Below, piece by piece: positions 53,397-62,300 of a stretch of 64,000 bases of DNA. The stretch is taken from assembly GCA_031552145.1 (NCBI GenBank), contig JAVBMV010000002.1:79485-143484 (forward strand), read 5' to 3'. The position numbers were made by a program, and so were the translations under genes. How positions within the stretch are numbered: position 1 is the first letter of the stretch; each line of letters begins with the position of its first letter. The notes under the pieces are model-generated. The model searched no databases. It saw only the letters and a program-made list of their open reading frames with translations, and had not been told where the DNA came from. Source of the stretch: JAVBMV01 sp031552145 (GTDB lineage Bacteria; Myxococcota; Myxococcia; Myxococcales; UBA5297).

Positions 53397-56300
53397 GAGC
53401 TACTTGGCGCAGTACGGGGCGAATGCGGTCGGCGTCGATGCCGGGTGGGGTTCTTTCCGGGTTCCTTATCATGTGGGTGGGGCTGTCGCTCCTGTCGACG
53501 GCGGCGGATGCGACGCCCGTCAGGCCCGCCATCGCTGTTGGCTACCGTCATGCCTGCGCGCTTGATAAGGAGGGCGCGGTTGTTTGCTGGGGCGCAAATG
53601 ACCTGGGGCAACTTGGCGTGCCGGAGGGGTTAAATGGGAAGGTCCGGGAATTGGCTGCTGGCAGGTTCCATACCTGCGCGCTGCTCGTGGATTCGAGTGT
53701 AAGGTGCTGGGGCGCGAACCAGGGCGGACAGTGTGATGTGCCATCCGGACTAGGAAAGACTCGCGCCGTGGCAGCAGGCGCGTCCTATGGATGTGCCTTG
53801 GATACGGCGGGGGCAGTGGCGTGTTGGGGTGATGTCGCGGGCCTGGCGCTGGGTGAGCTTGGAAGTACGCCAGGCGCGGGGAAAATCGCAGGGGACTGGA
53901 ACGGCAAGGGTGTGTGTGTGCTCATGCCTGGGGGGACCCTGAGGTGCACGGGAGAGGCGGCGGCGAATGGTCTGTCTGGGCAAGCTCGAGTTCGTTCCTT
54001 CACGACGCGCTCGGTGCTGGGAATGGATGGAGTCATCTGGTCGCCCAGTGGAGGCCATCCATCCGGTATTGCGGAGGCTACATCCATTGTCGCCGGTGCC
54101 TTTCACGAATGCGTTGCCGATAGAAGCGGTAACGCGGTTTGCTGGGGCGACCTCCAGCAGAGTGAGGCTCCCGTCTCGTTTCATTTACCCGGGCTTGTGG
54201 GGCTCGCCGCGGGTGAGATGAATACGTGCGCTGTGACCGCGGGAAGTGGTGTAAAGTGTTGGGGAAATAGTGCGTTTGGTCTATTGCGTGTGCCGGATGC
54301 GTTGGTGGCGCCATTGGCTGATGACGCTCCCGCTGAAATGGCTGTAGCTGCATCGATATCACATATTGCGGCGGCAGCAGGAAGCTTCGCTCCATCCTCA
54401 ATGTCGGTTTCGGCGGGGATGTCGATGATGTCTTCGTCTAGTGTCAGTTCGGCGCAGTCCTCCATGGCGCAGACGTCGAATGGCGACGTCAGAGCGATAC
54501 ATGCGTCGTCGGACGATGCGTTTTGTCTGGCTTATCCCGACAGTCCTGTCACCTGTTGGGGGTTAGGGTTTCCGCTATTCCCGTTCGGAGACACGGTCGG
54601 TGCGACATCGATAGCGATTGTCGAGGACGATATTTTCGCTGTCTTTGATGGGCAGGTGAGGCAATACGGCAACAGCTATTGGCCAATTGATTTCGGCCGA
54701 GTCTCGGTCGTCAGTGGCTATGGAGATCGCCTTTGTGTTGCCCAAGATGAGTATCTTATGAGATGTACAAACAAGAGCGATACCTGGAGTGAGGAGTGGT
54801 GGGCCTATGACCGAATTGTTGCGATTCATCAAGGGCACGCAAGCTGGTGTGTTGAGACGCTCGACCATCATGGAGCCAAAAACGCAGGCTGCAGGACGTA
54901 CTATTGGGGAGAGATGTGGTGGTGGGACTTATCGAGCTTTTCTGTTGCTCTTGGCGGCGAAGGCTGGGAAGAGACATTCGTGGCCGCAATTCGGAGCGTC
55001 GAGGGTTTCGCATATGTTGAGCCGAACGGTATACTGTCGCAGTGGTGGGGAGATCAGGAAGTCATCGGTGTTTCCTATTACAGGCAGCAATACATGTATC
55101 CCTATGTGTGCATACAGCATGGCGTCCATGGCGTAGCCTGTATGCAGGCTCCACACTATAGTCTTGATTCCTGGCAACCCGAGTTTCATAGTCAAATGTT
55201 TGGCGCCATGCATCGAGAATGTGGCATCAATGCTGATCGTTCGGTATATTGCTGGGATCCCGAAGGGTGGTGGGTGTCACCTGTGGAGGCCGAGCCTGGT
55301 CATTGCCTGCCGGGGCAAGCACTTGCCGGAAACGGGCTCTGTCTTATTGTGCCGGGAATGGAGTGCTGGGGAGGGGATGAATGTGGTAGCGGCGAGTGCC
55401 GCGAAAATTGTTGCGCGGAGCCATGCGAAGGGGGAGTGGCAAATGGTGAAGCATACTGTGAGGCGCAAAGTGGGGTTTGTAGAGTTCGGTGCAATTCGGG
55501 CTACTTTCTAGATGGCAATGTGTGCCGCGCCAAGAAGGCTAACGCGGCGGCTTGTTCGAGTCAGGCTGAATGTCTCAGTGGCAACTGTGCGTCCGGTGTT
55601 TGCTGCGCTTCCTACTGTAGTACGTCGAATGGAACGGCGACATGCAAAACCGGGGGATGCGTAATCAAGTGTGACCCCGGGTATGCTGTCGTGAATGGCC
55701 AGTGCCAAAAGGGGAAGGCCCTTGGGGCCAGCTGCTCCTCGGCGGCCCAATGCGCGAGCAATTATTGCGCTTTCGGTGTTTGCTGCGATAGGGCTTGCAG
55801 CAATACCTCTTATGGCGCTTCATCATGTGCCGGTGGACAATGTTCGACAACATGCTACTCGAATTCGTACAAAGTGGGGGAAGTGTGTGTTCCCAGGGTC
55901 GGTCTCGGAACTGCGTGCAGTTCGAACCACCAATGCACAAGCAATATTTGCTTCCAGGGTTCGTGCTGCAATGCGACATGTGTTGATCCGGTGGGTGGGT
56001 GGAGCGAATGTCACAGCGGTTCGTGTTTGCAGCTATGTCCTGCGGGTTATGAGGTGTCAGCAGGTGTTTGTAAAAAGGCTAAGACGGTGGCCTGCTCCGT
56101 CGATGCTGAATGTTCTTCTGGCCATTGCGTGGGTGGCCGGTGTTGCAATTCGAGTTGCGTGGCTCCCGCCAACGGGTATGCAAGCTGCATCGATGGAGAA
56201 TGGTGCGAGACTGGGTGTAATTATTCCTATGTATTGGTGGGAGATCAATGCAGGCGTTTTTTGGGAGAAGCGTGCGATCTGAGTAGCGAATGTTTGTCTG

Positions 56301-59300
56301 ATCATTGCGCCGGCGGTCACTGTTGTAGTACAGCCTGCGGTAACTCAAATAACGGACTGCAGCTCCAGTGTGCCTCTGGGCAATGTGTTTGTCCCGCGGG
56401 GTATGCCTGGCAGAACAGCGATTCTCGCACCAACATTTGCGTCCGTTCGTATGTGTTGGATGTAAATGATCGACAGATGTGTATGGTCGGGTCAGACGCG
56501 CGTCTGGCATGCAGAGGCGGAAGTCGAGTCCTACATCCGCTGGAACGCGCATTTCCCAATGGCCAACATCCCGATGTGGTTCGTGTGGTGCTGGCCACTG
56601 CTGGCGATGCGGGGTATGCGCACCTGGCAGACGGCAGCGTCTGGAAATTTCGGGGTGGACATGCCTCTCCAGTTTCTAGAAATGCGTTAATGGTCGGGAT
56701 GTCGGAAACGCAATTTTGCATGCTGGTTCGGCCCAATCCGTATCAACCCGAATATGTCGAGAACACATGTGAGTACGGTGATGGCGATTTCTATGGCACT
56801 GCGACTTTCGATATCGGAAGCGAGGGCGTACTGGAGAGGTACTTTGCCGATCTCAATGAGCCCTATGTCGTGTTTTCGCGTGGCGGAAGTGTTCATGTTG
56901 TGGGCCATTGGAGCACATGGGGTGTGTTCGCTGATATTGTATGGTCGGATGCCTCAAAATTCGATGCTGGTCAGAGGGTAGCGCTGTTCGATGGCGCTCA
57001 GTTCTGGACGATAGATCACTATTCTGGTATGCTGTCTCGGACCGCGCATGCGCGCACTGCTCAACTGAGAGGTATTTATAGAGCGCATGATCCAATGGGT
57101 GGGTGGTGCGCCTTGCTGACCGATGGGTCTGCCGCATGCTCAAATCTTACTGACATTTGGGACGACCCCTCTTACGAGGTCAGCGCAGGCCTCGATTCTG
57201 AGGCAGTGGCCCTCGGCAATGGAGTTTCATGTGTGATGCGCACCGACAGAAGCGTCCGATGTCGCCATGTGGTGTCTAACGTGTGCGCGTATGAGCATGG
57301 ACTCGAGCCGTGTTTTCCGGGCGCCATTTTTGACGGTGAATCCTGTATCGACTCTTCTCTCCCAAATATTGAGATTACTGGTGTGTCGGAGGGGCAGGTG
57401 TTGAAGGGTTCGACAAAGATCGACTATTACGGCGGCCTTTGGGTCCAGTTGGAGGCGTATCTTGATGGCGTTCCGTTTCGCTCGGGAGATGCCGTAAGTT
57501 CTCGAGGGGATCACGCTCTGCTCGTGCGCGCTCCACAGAGTCATGCGGGAGTATCGCGTACAGTGCACTTCAGCTTGGAATATGGGCTGCCAAAGATTTA
57601 CATATATGGTGTTGCAAAGGGTGCGGTTGTCAATCAGGCTGCGGTAGATCTGTATTATCTAATTGAGGGCTCCGAACGAAGTTCGAGTGCGGTGTTGGAT
57701 TCGAAGCCTTTTGATGGTTTGCCTGTCACGGCCGAGGGTGCTCATGTCTTCTCGGTTTATGCGCAGGATGGTGTCTATTCTGTTTCAGAAAGCCATCCGT
57801 TTGTCATCGACCGAACGGCGCCTGTAGTCGCGATTTCCGGAGTCACATCCGGCGAGTATCGAAGGTCTCCGGCTGTGCTCACCTGGAGCGCGACGGATGC
57901 AAACTTGCTTTCGGTGACAGGCACCTTGAACGGTTCCAGTGTCCCCAGCGGCGCTCAGGTGTCCGCGGATGGGACGCACACGCTCAAAGTCACCGCTGTC
58001 GATAAGGCTAGTAATAGTGCCTCCAAGAGCGTTTCGTTCGTCATTGATGCAACTCCGCCCGTGATACTTGTCAACGGGGCTTCGGATGGGGATCGCAAGC
58101 GTTCATTCCCAAATATCACCTGGAGTTTCAGTGATCTCTATCTGGCATCGTCCAGCGCGGTATTGGATGGCCTGCCTGTCGCCAGCGGGATTTCCGTCGC
58201 CTCCGAGGGTCCTCACACGCTGATTCTGCTTGGGACGGACCGCGCCGGGAACCAGACAAGCAAAACCGTCGGCTTTGTGGTCGACAACACGCCGCCACTC
58301 ATTACGCTCGCGGGCGCATCGCAGAATGAACGTACACGTCGCGATGTGACGCTCACGTGGAGCGCGTCTGATCCGATTTTGGCATCTGTTGTGGGCAGGC
58401 TCGATGGCGTCGTAGTTCCGAGTGGGGTGGTCGTTGTAACGCATGGCAGCCACACGTTAAGGGTCTCCGCTGCTGATACTCTTGGAAATCAATCCGAACA
58501 GACACTTAGCTTCTTTATCGATAAGCAGCCGCCCGCAATCGTCATCGCTGGCGTTTTGAACGATCAGGTCACCCATGCGGCAGCCGTGTCGGTCAATGTC
58601 TCTGTCACCGATGACTCGTCATATGTGTCGGAGGTGCTGCTCAACGGCTCGAGCATCTATAGTGGAGAGCCGCTGAGCGCGGAGGGAGATTATCATATTT
58701 CGGTAACAGCACGGGATGTCTTGGGCAATCAGTCGCAGAGAGAGATCTCGTTCTCCATCGATCGCACTGCGCCCGATATTGTGGTTTCTGGAGTGTTGGA
58801 GGGAGATATCAAGGAGTCTGGTGTCATTGTCAGTTTCAGCGCTTCCGATTTGCATCTCGATGGCGTTCCGACGGCTTGGCTGGATGGAGCTCAGTTTGCC
58901 TCAGGCACGGCGGTGACGTCGGATGGAACCCACGTGCTGGAGGTGCGGGCGGTCGACCGCGCGGGCAATGAGTCCACTAAGAAAGTAACATTCGTTGTGG
59001 GTGGTCCAGGGCCAGAGATATCTATCGCGGGTGCCGCCAATGGGGAGCACAGAAAGAGCGCCACAACGCTTACGTGGACTGTGACGGAGGCGCCTCCCAA
59101 TCTGATTACCGCAAAGCTCGACGGCGTTCCCGTCGCCAGCGGGGTAGTCGTCACTGATGAGGGCGGGCATGAGCTGGTGATCACCGCCAGGACGCTGGGG
59201 GGTAAGACGGGAGAGGCGCGGTTGTCTTTTGTGATCGATCGTACACCTCCTGTCATCGCGGTCGAGGGCGTCTTCGATGGCATGAAGAGCAATGCGAACG

Positions 59301-62300
59301 CCCTTTCGGCGCTATGGAGCGCTGCGGACACCCATCTCGCGAGTCAGGGTGCGCTGCTCGGCGGGAGCGAGTATGTCAGTGGAAGCCCAATCGAGGCGCA
59401 GGGGACCTACTGGTTGGTAATCACCGCCGAAGATAGGGCGGGAAATCTGGCGACCAAGACCGTGTCGTTTACGATAGACCGTACTGCGCCCATATTGCTG
59501 GTCACGCGCCCCGACGAGGGAACGGAGACGGAGGCGGAGGACATCAGGGTCGAGGGGCGCGCGAGCGATGACAATGGAGTGACGGTGCTCGTGGGTGGAG
59601 TTGCCGTGGCGTTGACCGACGGTCAGTTCGAGCGCGTGGTCTCGCTCACGCAGGGCAACAATCTAATCGAGGTGGTGGCCACGGATGGAGCTGGCAATGT
59701 CTCGAGAGTGGAGCGCACCGTGGCGCGCAGGCAGCCTGTGCCCGACGCTGGGGTGAGCGAGCCCGACGCCGGAGGAGAGGTCCCCGATGGGGGCGGCGTG
59801 GAGATACCCGACGCTGGGCATCCCGGCGTGGACGCTGGAGAGCCAGGGTTCGATGCGGGGGCGCCTGAGTCCGATGCAGGAGTAGTGGTCCCCGCGCCCA
59901 GGTTGACCATCGACGAGCCGGAAGAGGGCGCGGTGCTTCCGAGTGGCGCGGTAACGGTACGTGGCCAGGTGGAGGATGGCGTCCTTCCCATCAGCCTCAA
60001 GATAGCGGGAGAAACGGTGGCGCTCGAGGAGCGGGCATTTGGTCATGCTTTGACGCTTTCCGAGGGAACGCATGCGGTGACAGTGGAGGCAAGGGACGCG
60101 CAGGGGCAGGCGGGAGTTTTCGTAAGAAAATTCGAAGTCGATCTAACGCCGCCCTATCTCTTTTTGAGCCCCTCGCGAAATCCGGCGCTGGCGAACGAGT
60201 CGCCGTACATGCTCGACGGTATTGTGAGCGATGTGCATCTCTCGCGCGTGATGGTGAATGGGGCCGCCGTGCCAGTCTTGGCGACGCGTTTTGTCGCGTC
60301 GGTGCCGCTCGCGGAGGGTGACAATGCGATCGCGATCGAGGCATGGGATGCCGCGGGCAATGTCTCGGAGCTGAGCCATAGCGTGAGGCTGGTGGAGGGC
60401 GCACCGCGGGTCGAGATACTGGAGCCGAAGGAGGGCGCCGTATTGGAGAGCGCGAGCGTGGTGGTGCGTGCGCGGGTGCGGAGTGGGAGGGCGCTCACGT
60501 CTGTGTTGATCGGTGCCGCGCTGGCAGAGACGGACGACGGGGTCTATTACCGGGCGAATGTCTCTTTGGCGCTGGGCGAGAATGAGCTGTCGGTCACGGC
60601 GAGCAACGATCGAGGGGAGAGCACGCGCGCGGTGGTGCATGTTCGGTATCTCTCGGAGGAGAACGTTCCGCTACGGGTGGTGGGGACGCAGCCGGAGGCT
60701 GGGGCAGTCGATATCGAGCCGAGCACGCTGATCACGGCGACGTTCAACAAGGCTATAGAGAGCGAGGGGGTTGGGAACAGGATTCATCTATTTGCCAATG
60801 GGGTAGCTGTTCCGGTGGCGACGTCGGTGTCGCCCGGCGGGCAGCTTTTGACGATCGTGGCGAAAGAGGCGTTGCCCGAGGGCGGGCGCATGGTGCTGAA
60901 GATAGGAGCGCTGGGGGCGCGGACCGGCCTCGGGATGAGCGGGGAGCATGAGAGCGCCTTTACGGTGAGAAGGCCGCTGACGACGGTGCGCGGGGTGGTG
61001 GTCGGCGAGGAGATGGAGCCCCTCGGGGGAATCCGAGTTACAATAGGAGAATACAGCACAGAGACCGGGGAGAATGGCAACTGGAGCCTTCTGCTCGACT
61101 CGGCGATGGCCGGCGAACAGAAGGTGAAGTATGAGGGGGGAAACAGCCGCAACACAGTGCGCATGAAGCTCTACATTGAGGCGGAGCGGGAGACGGTCGC
61201 GAAGCGGGTGGTGCTCGTGTCGATCGACCGAATGAGCGCGCAATGGGTGAATGGCAGTGGAGACTTCGAGCTCACTTTCGGTGAGAGGCACGGCGCACTG
61301 AAGGTAGAGGGGCCCGCTGGGGCCTTGAGCCTTGCCAGCGGAGAGACGGAGGGGTGGATCACGGCCACGCAGCTCTTGCCCTACATGGTCTCGGTGCCGT
61401 TTGAAGGAAAACTTGGGTTTAACGCGGTTTGGCAGGTCGGACCGAGCGGGATGGAGTTTACAAAGCCCATCCGGGTGAGCTTCCCGAACCATGAGAAGCT
61501 TGCCGGGGGCAGGCTTGCGATGTTGCTGAGCTATGACCCCGAGCGAGAAATGGTTGTCTACTCGGGTTTTGGGCGAGTGAGCGAGGACGAGGAGGCGATT
61601 GAGTCGCTGGAGGCGCTGTCGATCGTCTCGGTGGAGTACATGGGCTATCTGCCGGTGCCCGAGGATGTGGCGGCAGTGGTCGAGGAAAATCTGAAGAGCG
61701 GAGGCGGGCAAGGAGCGAGCCTGGAGAGGGCGCCCGGGAGCAGCGCGTGGGCGGTGCTGTCGACTCGAAGCGTGAGAGAGGTCGTGCTGGGGTGGCTGGA
61801 GACCGAGGCGCATGCGCAGTCCGGCATGGACGCGATCTTTGGACCTGTGTTCGATCTGATGGAGAGAATGGCCACGCCTGCATGGGCCGCTGGGAAGGTC
61901 TATGTGCCGCTCGGAGAGCGAATAGAGCTCGAGTATGGAAGCCTGCTGATGGGGCGGTGCATGCCCCCGGATGGGGCGGTGCCCGTGCGCGTGACGGCGA
62001 GGCACGAGGAGCGAAGTGGCAGCGAGGCGTCGCCGCTCGTGTTGACGCTGAGTGTCAAGGGGACGGACATGCAGCCCCGGGAGCCCGACGAGGGGGAGCT
62101 TTGGAGAGCGCAGGGAACTGAAGAGGCGGTGCTGTCTACGAACGTCAAGGTCGCCGACCTTGGGTATTTGACGTTGCAGGGGCAGGTGGGGGCGACCCAG
62201 CGGACGGCAAACTTTAGGGTCAAGGTGAGAGGAGCGGCAGAGAATTGCGCGCCCGAAGAGGTGGAGGTGCAATTCGAGCAGGATGGAAGTTCAGGCGTGG

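Noticed and set aside
57797..59480. CRISPR-like or satellite repeat suggested by the constant period
   Set aside because: The period is a whole number of codons, the frame stays open, and the conservation is at the Ig-repeat protein level.
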